From: Membranipora membranacea
Taxonomy: Eukaryota; Bryozoa; Gymnolaemata; Cheilostomatida; Membraniporidae
NCBI GenBank assembly: GCA_914767715.1
Contig: OU612071.1
Span: 11,641,493-11,705,492, forward strand
DNA: 64,000 nucleotides
Direction of reading: 5' to 3'
The first letter of the stretch is position 1; each line of letters starts with the position of its first letter. Under the pieces are notes generated by a model that was given only the letters and a program-made list of their open reading frames with translations, made no database searches and had not been told where the DNA came from. Below are positions 1-10,690 of this stretch, in pieces. The position numbers and the translations under genes were made by a program.

Positions 1-946
1 CCCTCACACTAACAAATCTCTTCAGTGCCAGTAGAAAGGATTCTGTGCTGTATCCAAAAACTGCCTCAATGTGCACAGCACGTGATACCAGATCTGTAAA
101 GAGCACTCCATAGGCCTTGCCGGATGTGCGCTTTTGGACTTCGCCTCTGATGACAAAGGGTCCAAACAAATCAAGCATTGTGTGATTGAATGGTGGTCCA
201 GCTGTTAATCTTTCCACTGGTAGCTGAGCCATATTCTGACTGAGAAGTACCGGATTGTGGAGTTTGCAGTGTTGACATCCATGGATAACACTACCAACTA
301 TCTTTGTGCCTTGAGATATCCAGTATATCTTTCTCATGTCTGCGGGTAGGTGTTGGTCCCAAGCTAAGTCTGGGCACCAAGTTTCACGTAGAAGATACTT
401 AGCTCTGAAGGTGAATGGACACAGGATGCCAAGCGGATCGTAGACTTTCATAGTTTGCTCCAACACGATCCTGCGAGTCAGCACATCAGGTATGGATTGA
501 GGTATCTGGCCGATAGTAAGATTAGGCTCTGTATAGACACCCCGCTTCATCTGCGAGAAATTGAGACTGGTAGTGAATGTAATCTTGTCATGTAGAGGGA
601 TCCAGTGCACTCCGAGAACTTGCATGCTGAAAGGCTGGTCTCCGGGCACAGGAACATCACTCAAATCAATTCTCTTTCCATCTTCACCACTAAAGATAAA
701 ACACTTGATCCTGAATCCAGTGAGCTCCAGTACGGTCTTTGTGTCCTTAGCAGTAGTTTCAGCTATCTCTTTCGATGGAAATGAGTCGATAATGTCGTCA
801 ACATAAGTGTTGCTCTTCAGCAACTGAGCAGCCCTCGGGTATTGTCCTTGGAAAATCTCTGCAGATTACTTGATGGCCTCCGAGCTTATCGCTGCAGCCG
901 GTCGATCTCCCATATTCACTCTTGTAATGGCATACACATCTGGTTT
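1..946 (-). pseudogene. BEL/Pao RT remainder and integrase core, with stops and deletion
   Basis: The reading frame continues past the TAG at 947-949 with RT residues PDVYAITRVNMGD, meets a second in-frame stop (TAA, about 867-869), then shows the YVDD catalytic box and the thumb/RNase H entry (KVYDPLGILCPF). At about position 325 it jumps to the integrase zinc-finger tail (HGCQHCKLHNP) and core (MLDLFGPFVI, YGVLFTDLVSRAVHIEAV). Most of RNase H and the start of integrase are therefore missing, which I read as an internal deletion. The integrase continues beyond the left edge. Confidence 0.75.
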
Positions 947-3361
947 CCTCTACTCAAAGTTACGCCAGAGAAATCTGTGTGTGTGTTGCTCGACATCACC
1001 AGTGAATATTGAATTGTACATCTTTGTAATGTCTGCTACTACAGCGACTTGCTCTTCTCTCCATCGGAGAAGTATCCCAAGAATGTTACTCAAATATGAG
1101 TCTGGCCCTTTAGCTAGGCCGCTGTTGAGTGAGACTCCTTTGTATAGCTGGGAGGAGTTGAATACTATTCTCACGGGTGTTGATTCGGATTTGGGATTCT
1201 GCACTGCGAGATGGCTGATGTAATACACTGGCCCTTTCCATTGAGATATCTCGTCCTGAGTGAGTTTACGAGCAACTTTCCTACTGATCATATCTTGGAT
1301 CTGATCCGAGTAGATTTGAGCCCATTGCTTGTCTTTCGCTAGGGTTGTCTCTGTACTGCGTAAAGTAGCAAGAGCTGAAGAAAAGTTGTCAGGAAGAGTT
1401 GAAGGATCAATCAGCCAGGGATAAGCCGTGGTAAATCGTTGGTTAGCTTCATCATACTTCAAGTTGGCTTGGATCATCTGTAGTTCTTGTTCTTCTCTGA
1501 AGGAGAAGTCTTGACCTTTGATAGGGCACTTTCCACAGCGGCACGCTCCACATCTAGGCTCTATCTCTATTCCGAGTTCTTCACGTTGCATGAAATCTCC
1601 AAGAGCAGCTCGCTCAGCTTTGGTCAAACATGTGATGACTCTATCAAACAGGATATGCTGGGGACTGATTGGTGAGATTGGTTGAATGCGTTCAGTGATA
1701 GTGGCATGAGCTAATATAGAAGAATGAGAGCTCATATTAGACAGGGCGGGGTGACTTCCTTGTAGGCACAACCCAAACGGACTCCGTAGTACACTCAGAT
1801 GTTTTCCGGCTGTCGCGACTTCGTTCTTTGGGTGCAGCCCAAAATAGTCGTTACCAACCAGAATGTCGACTTGACCAGCTTCTCTCATCAGTAGATTGAC
1901 ATTGATAGATGGAAATAGATTAGAGAGCGTATTCAGGTTCAGCTCCTCAACTCGAGATGTAATCTGCTCCATGCTATATGCCTTTATAGAAACCGTAGTG
2001 TTGTCCTCTGTGAGTAAATCAAGTGAGTACAGATAAGACAACTCCGTCTTGCTACAGTTGCCTAGTGTTGTGACGTCTAGATCAACCTGGTGTAATCTCC
2101 TAGCGCCGAATCGCTTGACAGCATTATTAGAGATAAATGACGCATTCGACCCTCCATCGAAGAAGACAGTAGCCTTTCTGTTACTCTTGACAACTCCGAC
2201 ATGCTGAATGGGAAACACTGAAGAGTTCCTTTCCAAGCTTCCATGATTGTTGCTTGCCTTGACTGTACTCTTGGAATCTTCCTGCTTCGCCTTGTCTTTG
2301 TATGAGTCTTTAAATTTATATGACGATCCTGTTGAGGTCGGCCTCTTTACATTACCTGATTTACTACTTGTATTTGTTGATTCTTGCTTTCCTCGACACA
2401 GTAAAGCATGGTGGCCCTGTTTGTCACACTGGGGGCAGAGCTTATCAAGTGTACAGGCGTCTCTGGGGTGTTGACCAAAACATTGAAAGCATAATGAATG
2501 AGATCTCAAGATATCATATCGCTGTTTAACATTGAACCCTAGGAAACTTTGACATTTATCTAATGAATGAGACTGAGTTATATGTAATACACAGTATGAT
2601 GATGGGTGCTTACTGGCATCACTCATTGACCTACTACTAGACTCGTCAGGATCTGACTCGCCATAAAAAGCATTGACGCTACGCTTTTGAGGTTTTTGAA
2701 TGGACTGCCTGTTGTTACAGTTATGGGACTTCTCACGCTCTGCCCACCGTATGACCATGCTTCGCTCTGTCTCAAGGAAAGCCATAAAATGTCTTAAAGG
2801 TCTGGTCCTGTCATCTGGTGTCATTGTTGATACAGTTTTCATCCAATCCCGTTGAAGCATCATGGGTAACATGTCTGCTAGCCTATCGATGTGAGGCATG
2901 GTGATAGTTGAAATGTGTCCTACTTCCCCTAGCTGACAGTAAGCTGCCTCCACAGAATTGATGAAATTCACTAAACTAGAGCGATCATTATCCTTTACTG
3001 GGCGAACCTGGAGCAGGTCTTCGAGAACTGAGTCAACACACAAACCTGCATCACCATAATGATCATCAAGCTTTGATAGTATACGAGAATACGCCATGGG
3101 CTGTGTGGCATATATACACTGTACAAGTTGCTTGGCCTCACTACGTAATAGCTCTTTGAGAGAGACTACCCTATCATAATCATCATATAACTCTACACTA
3201 GCATATCTCATCCACATTGATCTAAATTCGTACCACTGTTTCCTGTCACCAGTGAATGGTGATGGTGGAATAATACGCTTATGTCTAACCTGTGCAGAAT
3301 ATTGCATATCATTGGATTGCATGGTAGCCATAGGTACATGAATGGGTGAATGTAAAGAGCC
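947..3361 (-). pseudogene. BEL/Pao Gag-protease-RT segment
   Basis: A long minus-strand frame, about 800 residues to the stop at 947-949. In order it holds a Gag region of DUF1759 type (FTGDRKQWYEFRSMW near the start), two zinc knuckles (CX2CX3HX4C and CX2CX4HX4C at about residues 300-335), an A17-type aspartic protease with FFDGGSNASFI and later DILVGNDYFGLHP, then the RT palm with the motif A region VADITKMYNSI. Glycine replaces the usual Thr/Ser after the protease Asp (DGG), which may be degenerate or a lineage variant. The frame ends at a TAG inside RT. The apparent start at 3382 lies in the TIR of the inserted element and is not the real Gag start. Confidence 0.85.
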
Positions 3362-3363
3362 AT

Positions 3364-6300
3364 CCCAGCAAACGGCAAACATTTCTATAACAGTATGATA
3401 ACGTTGCTATAACATTCAAGATTCCTCGTCAGAGCGTTTTTGTGTGATGTTATAGTTGCGAAAACTGTGGACACGTTTTAACGTTATGGTCATGTTATTT
3501 TAAATATTACTGATTAACAGCTTTCAAACGTTGTTACCCGACATCGTGAGAGCATTATTTTATAACGTTACAATAACGCTAGGTGACAGCAGGTTTCCAT
3601 GTTATAAAAATGTTATGAAATAACATTGAAGAATGATGGTGCAGTATCGTCTTCATGAGGAAGCCTATTTATATGGCATGGTAACATTTTGGCAACATTG
3701 CCATATTATTACATGCATATTTTTTAATTGTCAAGAATTTAATCAAAATTATAACTTATCAAACTCTGCATCAAAGACAAGTAGTGTGCAACTTTATAAG
3801 ATCATGAAATCTTGAAAGATAAATTTACAAATCATGTAATAATTCTGCATTTTATTAATATCCACAAAATATAAGAAATCCACAAAAATAAGAACAAAAT
3901 ATGTTGTAATAACTGATGATGCATGGGGCATTCAATTGAAATGATGCAAAAACTTATGAAAATAAGGGAAGAAGATAAGAGAGTTTAGTATTGGAAAATG
4001 GGAGGAATATAGCATCTATCCATCAGAGTCATCCAATCATCTCGGGATTCCTTTGTGCCATGTTAGACAGAAGCTGTAACAGAAAATAGAAAAAAGGATA
4101 TGTTAGATATATATTCACAATAAATCACACTTCAAATTCGTAGCTATATCATATTTGATGGATTATAGCGATGGTTTTTATGAATACCGCCATTAATTAC
4201 CAAACAATTTCAGCAAATATTTCTAAGTGGTTAGGGACAATGTGAGAAAAGGTTTATTATGTGAATACTGAGCTGTCTTCCCTTTGTCAGTGTCACTACA
4301 ACTCTAAGTTGAATTTAAATCTCAAATGCAAAATATTAAAAAATAATTGGTAATTCAGAAGTCAATCCTTTGAAATTAATTGTGCTTGCCAGAATATTTG
4401 CATGCAAAACATGTTTAGGATAATAAAAATTCAATTGAGGGAACTCTTATCATATATCAAGTCCTTCAAAAAGTTACCTTTTATTTTTTGCCACCCTTTT
4501 AGTGAGGGGCAGCTCTCAGTACGTCGGCTATTTTCATATCTATTTCCTTCTGGGTATAACACTGCTGTATCAGTGCCCCTACAATACAATAGAATATCAA
4601 TTTGACAATGAATTTTTGCATCTCCTACACACACACACAGTCTTACTTCCTTCAACTTCCTACAGCCGACCATTGTAAAACTGAAGTCAAGTAGCTTGCT
4701 TGAGTTTTTAAAGGGTATTACTAGCATGTCAATCAATCAAGTAGAAGCTACCAGATTTTTAGCTATATCCAGTTACTGACACAGAGGTGCCAATACAATG
4801 AAAGTACGCTTAATACGATCATGCACTTTACAATCAAGCAAAACGCCCTCAACTTGCAATAAGGGTCAATCTCTTCACAATTCAAAACAACAGGAAGATA
4901 AAAAAAAACTACGCATAAAAAATGGCACGCATATCATATGGCAACTTACCATTTTCTTGGAGTACTGACTGTTTCAATCCTTTACCGCGGTGAAATTAAT
5001 CCGTTCAGAATTAATAGTGTACTAGTAGTAGTATAGAGACGCTAGGCTAGATAGCATACACATCGAAGGGGTCGGCAACGAACATTTTATTGGTTGTTGT
5101 ACCCTGTGAATTAAAAACAATTCGTTTATGCATTGGAAAGAACATTCCTTGGAAAATTGTTTAAAATACAAGCAGGATATTTTTAGTAATTATCAAAGTC
5201 ATTATTCGATAAAATTTAGTAGCCGATAAATTCCGGCCGTTACATAATGAAACACTGTGACATGACCAGAATAAGAATGCGATGGGACAATGAACAGATG
5301 AACATAATGTGGTTAGGCTGCATGTAAATACACAATAAACTTACAAAATTATCGCCCTCTTACATATGTTGCGTAAATCTTCCTAGTTAGGATAACTGGT
5401 ATAGAAGTAATAATCATCTCTACCTAAGGAAGTGAAATAAGTCTATAAGAAGCAGGAAGCACAGGTACTCAGTCCGTAATTGACATCAAATTTGACAACT
5501 TGAGATACTGGTAGCATATTACTATATGACATACGAGTTATTTCATAAAAATCAAACATCAAAGCAAGTGTATGGTATAAAATAATGCAAAACTTACAAC
5601 TTGTGCGGTGACACTGCGTCTGTAATAATGCTGCAGGCTACATCGTAAGGATAAATTGGAGCGCAGCGTAAAACAGAAATATAAGTTGATACAAAATGGA
5701 GGCTCGTCAATTAGCTGGTTGGCTGTACGAGTCTTGACAAGAAAGTGGTGCATAAAATGATGACAAACAAGTCTATACTTAGAATTAGCGCGGTTAATAG
5801 TAATCAAGATTTCCATGTAGTGAAATGTAGGGCTGTGGTTTACAAAAAATGTCAGCATCAACATTTCTAATGAGTAAAACACTGCTAAAATGGTAATTGC
5901 GACAGCATTGCTCCATCTGAAAATTTATCTGCATGAATCAGATCTATGATACTGATACAAATAGAGATTCGCCTAAGCTGAGATTGATCATGGCGAATTA
6001 TCTAAGCTTTACTCCTTCTTTGGCTGGAAAACAAGCTTCTGACCCAGCTTATCTTGAGATGTGTGTAGTAATGTTCATTCAAACCTTGCTTCTCAAGAAA
6101 ACATTATGTAACATTTTCAGTAATTAACAATGAACTGAGCACTGTTACTGTTAGTGAATAATTGTTATTGTTAGGGATTATGTGAATGGCTTTCACCAGT
6201 TAGGCACGGTTGTCATCTATGGGGCATTGGGAACTGGCTCTTTTCAAACCTTTTGTGTCATCTCAAACCTTAGAATAAATGATTTTCAGACCTTTTGGAT

Positions 6301-6861
6301 AACAAAGCATTACAGTCACGCTTTTAATTGAGAGGACAAAACAACATTCTCTTATCATTATGGTAATGAAGATGTGTAAGCATTATGATAAGAGAATACA
6401 CTGAATGTTGTGACAGTGTTATGAAAAAACACTACTATGATACCTTTTGATTTTAGCGAGATCATTGGTTATAATGTGGTTGTCACAGCGTTATAAAATA
6501 ATCCTCATAAGATGATCATAAAACAATGTTGTCATGATGGAAGAACTGTGATGCTATAACATTGTTACAATCAAATGTTATTTTATAGCATTATCATAAC
6601 AACATTTAAGCGTTAATTATGAGCTGTTTTCTTGTCATTACATAATGAAGTTGTCATCACATTAAAAATAACATTTGACAAATACTCAGATCTGAAGATT
6701 CTGCTATAACAGAATCTGAACATTGTGATTACCATTCCGTAACCTATTAGACAATAACCAAAGCCTATCATTTTTACACGATGTTAGCCTAACATTAGCA
6801 GAATGTAATATTAAATATATTTGTATGCAAAACATTGTCATAATGTTCACCGTTTGCTGGG
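3364..6861. mobile_element. 3.5 kb TIR DNA transposon inserted in gag, AT target duplication
   Basis: The ends are CCCAGCAAACGG and its exact reverse complement CCGTTTGCTGGG, flanked on each side by AT (3362-3363 and 6862-6863). Both subterminal regions (about 3380-3680 and 6300-6840) are packed with AACATT, ATAACGTT and AATGTTAT motifs in both orientations, typical of transposase-binding arrays. The interior has only short open frames (for example 101 residues at 4431-4736 and 107 at 5559-5882, both minus) with no recognisable transposase, so it looks non-autonomous or decayed. A 2 bp AT duplication is compatible with the ISL2EU type; that assignment is inference. Confidence 0.8.
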
Positions 6862-7830
6862 ATGTGGTAATTGATCATAGGCACTAACGACTGATGACCT
6901 AATATTGCCTGGCTGTGCCATACTCTGATTACTATCATTGTGATTGATATCAGTTACATGTAGAATAGAACGCGGTGGTGGGGCACTACGTGTTATACTT
7001 ACTGGTGTAGATGTACCATGAGTGATAGTCACATGTTGGCGGCCATCACTCACAGCACTAGTGCTCACTGGTGCTCTATTATGTATGGTGTCTTGTGTAG
7101 AAGTAGCTAATGACTGAGTAACATCATTATTAGAGCTCACTGGGGGGAGCGATGCTCCCTGTCCACCAGGGGGAGACGACCCCACCTCACCCCCGCCCTC
7201 CCAGGACCCCGGCCGCCTGCGCGCTGTGTCATCAACGCCATCATCACTAAGCTGCGGGTCATGAGCATGAGGGGCAGATTTATCTATACTGTTAGTTCTA
7301 GTATTAAGACTTATGCTTAGCCTAAATAAAATTGAGGTAAGCTCTTCTATTTTAACATCATAATCATTGCTACTGTTATGAGATTTTAGAATAGATATAC
7401 ACTGTTCACACTGTTTGACAATAGTAAAAGCATAGCTATCATTCCCTATAATAGTTGAAGACAAAACACCATTAGCTTTGATAATAGCCAGATCACAATC
7501 ATTGAGAGTATTACTGATTGTGTTGGAAAGCTGAAGCTCGTTATATTTCTTACAGGCTGAGTCATACAATGCCTGAGCTTCAGAAAAATACTGATCAGGG
7601 TCTTTGCCACCAACTTTTTCAAGACCAGAAAATTTCTCCGATGATGTTACACATTCAGTGAATTCTACATGGGTTTCACTGAATAAATCGAATGCTGTAT
7701 GTAACTGGTCACTCAGTGATTTCAGATCAACATTGTTAGATGGTGACAATATTCTATTAGCGAGAGTAGTCACTTTAGCTTTGTGGCGTGTTCGCTGCTG
7801 TTTGAGTTGGTAAATACCTTGCTCATCCAT
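6862..7830 (-). pseudogene. BEL/Pao Gag, N-terminal part, interrupted
   Basis: An open frame starts at the ATG ending at 7830 and runs to the right end of the inserted element. The first 100 residues are rich in Lys, Arg, Leu and Glu and have the helical pattern of BEL/Pao Gag N-termini (LKQQRTRHKAKVTTLANRI near the start). The last third is a low-complexity linker rich in Ser, Thr, Pro and Gly. The final codons before the stop at 6847 belong to the TIR of the inserted element, not to Gag. The same frame resumes at 3361 once the insertion and one target-site copy are discounted. It is part of a retroelement and not a host gene. Confidence 0.7.
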
Positions 7831-7927
7831 GACGACGAATACCTGTAGGCTGAGTTGACGTAGATCTCTGAACTGGGCGTGTCACGGTCACTGCGGCGCT
7901 CCCAGTATTTTTGGTACTGTACCGGTA

Positions 7928-8627
7928 TGTTAATATATCAGGAGAGTTTTAGCAACACAGACGTTTATTTGTGTAATATCACGAGCTGGTACCCTGAATA
8001 ATAAAATTCAAAGTAAATAATAAAACTGGCATAGTGTGGTGATGATACAAAGCAAAGGTGCTATATGTATGAAAATCAGCCTCAGCGAAATACAATTTGA
8101 TATTATTAATTATTATGCTGTCAATAACGTTTGGTGTTGCTTGCTATTCGATTCGATTCATATTGAATGAAACATTTGAATGCAAAGAATGATGTTACAT
8201 GATAATTATTATTACACTTACAAAAATACTGCCCCTCCGTTAACATACAGTAGGTAGGATAAATAGTTAAGATCTGGTCTAATGATTAACGTATAGATGT
8301 AGATCTTTATAACTATTGTAGATGTTATCCGTTTGGTAGAATAGAAAACAGTACGGTTAAATAGAATGTTGAGTATGATCCGCTGACATAGTAACAAAGT
8401 CAGCGTCTGCTGTACTGATGTAAGATATTGTATCTCATAAAATCAGTGGTGTGATGGTGACGTACACACTAGAGTGCCCACTTCGGTGGCTAAATTGACA
8501 CTAGCACATAATTGCCTTGCTGCATATGACTGGGTGTGTAACAGTGTATGGATAAAAGAAAGCTAAGTAATTATGGTGCTACAAGTGTAAAATGGTTAGA
8601 ATCAGATATTCTGAATATACTGATACA
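7928..8627 (-). repeat. Candidate 5' LTR of the BEL/Pao element
   Basis: The segment lies between the start of gag and the point where shared gene-flank homology begins. On the plus strand it can be bounded as TGTTAATATA...TGATACA, giving TG/CA ends. A minus-strand AATAAA lies near its gag-proximal end (about 7960), as expected for an LTR polyadenylation signal. The partner LTR is outside the window, so the inner boundary is a guess. No convincing primer-binding site was settled; a TGGGAGCGCC stretch on the minus strand near 7900 is one candidate. Confidence 0.4.
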
Positions 8628-10482
8628 ATTGTGAACTTGGTAGTCTGTAGCTAGTCCTATGATTCAGCTGATTTCTTTTGTATTGCTCACTAAGTTCTAA
8701 CAAACGCCTACCAAAAGAACTTGTGTCATGAAGTGTGGACAGCTGACATGATTAGACATGCTTAAAATAGCTTAATTAAACGCTAGAGAACAATATGTCA
8801 GGGTCATCATTATAACAGTTTTGCCTCCCACTCACAATTTTATGATACTGCTTCTGCTTTCTCTATAGCCCAATTTTATTCAAATTGCAGGTGACTCTAC
8901 AAATACGTGCAGCAGAGGGTGAGACTGGGGACAAGTGAGCCATTATATTAAACTCAAGATTCTCTGAAGGTAAGAAAATCACATGAAGAAAGCAAATTAG
9001 TCTCAAGCAATATAACCAGTTTACCATTCCTGAAAGATGTCCTCGCTAGTGTAGGCTGTTGATAACACAGGACCATCTAGAGTCATATTTATTAATTCTG
9101 TTTTCTGGCCTTAGAGTTATCCTCACATGGTCAAAGAGCGGATAATAACTAATATATTTAGAAACCAGAATCCAATTATTTGTGAGAGGAAAATTTACCC
9201 CATGTCATACCTGACAAGTCTCCCTATTTGGTAGGAAGGCTCCCAGTTCATAGGAGTTTTCCATCCCCTCTCTATCTCCCTTTTTCCTCCCTCTTTTTGC
9301 ATCCTTCATCCAAAAAATTGTAAACTGGTAAATTTGCCCTCTTTCTTCAATCAAGCAGTTAGAGACAACTCCTGTCGCTTAAATTTATCACTCAACTGCA
9401 TATGTGATTTTTACCTCATCATCTTACCAATTTGGGCGGTTGAGCGGTTTTCACAAATCTTTTCTTGGTGATGACAATTTTAATCACTCTCAGCTAACAT
9501 TCACTACTGACACGCCCTTCTACAACGACTGCTTTTTTTTAACACTTTAATTGGCAGTCTATTTCATTCCAGTAGCGGAACGTTTTCCGAATGGTGCCGA
9601 AAAAAAGCGGAAAAGGAAAGAAAGAAAGCTTGTGAATGAAAATAAAAGTTAAAATGGAAATAGCTTATTCGCATAACTATGAGAGATGAAATATCTTTGA
9701 GAAGAAAAATCCAAAAAAATGTAAATGATATTTCCATTATAGTATCGTGCAGAGGCAAAACTTGTTGCAGAGATAAAAAGATAATGTTGTAATTTCAACA
9801 AAAGATATTTGAAAACTCCTGATTTAAAGCATTTATACCTCAACACACAGGCTCGTTTGGTATTCCATCAGAACAAATAATCTTAAGGTGCAATTGGTCA
9901 AGTTTATCCAATGGAGAAATCATTTTTTCTTTTTCATAGACAGAGCTGCTATCTACCTTCAGTTTTAAAAATATGCAAAGCGAAAAATTCCTAATAACAT
10001 GCTTGACTCAAAAAATGAAAGCAAAGTGTTTTAGGTGGAATTTGGTATTATTTAGACAATGCTATGTAGTAACTAGCATCAAATAGTCCTTGTGAACACA
10101 CACAAAAATAAGATAAAGTTGATTTGATTCTGAGATAGTTCCCCTACTTTGCCTTTGCAATAAACTATTTTGACCCTATAATGACCTGCTAATTGAAGAA
10201 CAATCAGCTGTAATTTGACAATTTCAAATAATAAACTTACTTTTGATAATGCCTGAAGGTGAATAAAGAGTAAAATTAACTCTAAAATTTGTTGCCAAGT
10301 CAATTATTTTAGGTTCAAGTGGGGAAACAATCTGAGAATTTGACCTATTGACCTATTGATATTTAAACTTCTAACTTTTCTTTGTGTGCAGTTAACAAAG
10401 GTCTACATGCCATTTTGTTTTGCTGTAATGCAGAGAATCCAATAATCAAATTCATTCCGATCGACACGGGAGGACACGAAAG
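8628..10482 (+). other. Conserved 5' flank and putative promoter region of gene copy 1
   Basis: This stretch is nearly identical to 38836-40365 (copy 2), and its first part to 63157-64000 (copy 3). It holds no open frame that I trust. A pyrimidine tract and acceptor-like TTTGTGTGCAG at about 10380-10391 just before the ATG exon is kept in copy 2 (about 40274), so the coding exon may be preceded by an untranslated exon and intron. No TATA box or start site can be assigned by eye. Confidence 0.55.
9181..9501 (+). other. 321 bp upstream segment missing from copy 2
   Basis: It is present here and, as far as the window shows, in copy 3 (from 63713), but copy 2 joins the flanks directly at about 39390. 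ATT occurs at both edges here and once at the join, consistent with a microhomology deletion in copy 2. Confidence 0.7.
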
Positions 10483-10690
10483 ATGGCTATTATAAGTCGC
10501 GGTCAAGATGTCGTCTCTATCAAAAACAAAACTAAGATGCTGCTTGCTGGCTCGACAATGCTGCTTATCACCGCGTTCATCGTCGTAGGAGCCTGCTATG
10601 CGCTTGTGCTGTCCCAACTGGAAGAGCTAAAAGATAAGATGGCCGACATGGAGGGAACAAGACTCCAGAATGCTGACTTGGAAGACTTAG
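10483..10690 (+). CDS. Copy 1 exon 1: cytosolic tail and transmembrane helix
   Basis: It begins MAIISRGQDVV and contains the membrane segment MLLAGSTMLLITAFIVVGAC, followed by the start of a heptad-like helix (LSQLEELKDKMADM). It ends in phase 1 at the donor G|GTAAGATA. The ATG is the first in frame and the exon is conserved base for base with copy 2 except for a few codons near the donor. Confidence 0.85.

Larger units (their letters stand above)
1..8627 (-). mobile_element. BEL/Pao LTR retroelement, decayed, truncated by window edge
   Basis: Reading leftwards on the minus strand, the order is a candidate 5' LTR, a Gag N-terminal region, Gag with two zinc knuckles, an aspartic protease, a reverse transcriptase with a YVDD box, and the integrase core running off position 1. 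This is the gag-pro-RT-IN order of BEL/Pao elements. The copy is dead: it has in-frame stops in RT, an internal deletion between RT and integrase, and a 3.5 kb foreign element in gag. The right limit is placed at 8627 because the sequence from 8628 (attgtgaacttgg) matches the flank of gene copies 2 and 3, while sequence left of it does not. The 3' LTR lies outside the window. Confidence 0.85.

Noticed and set aside
870-1223. 117-codon plus-strand open frame
   Set aside because: Antisense to the RT region of the retroelement.
5559-5882. 107-codon minus-strand frame as a transposase
   Set aside because: Composition is ordinary for AT-rich DNA and no catalytic motif is visible.
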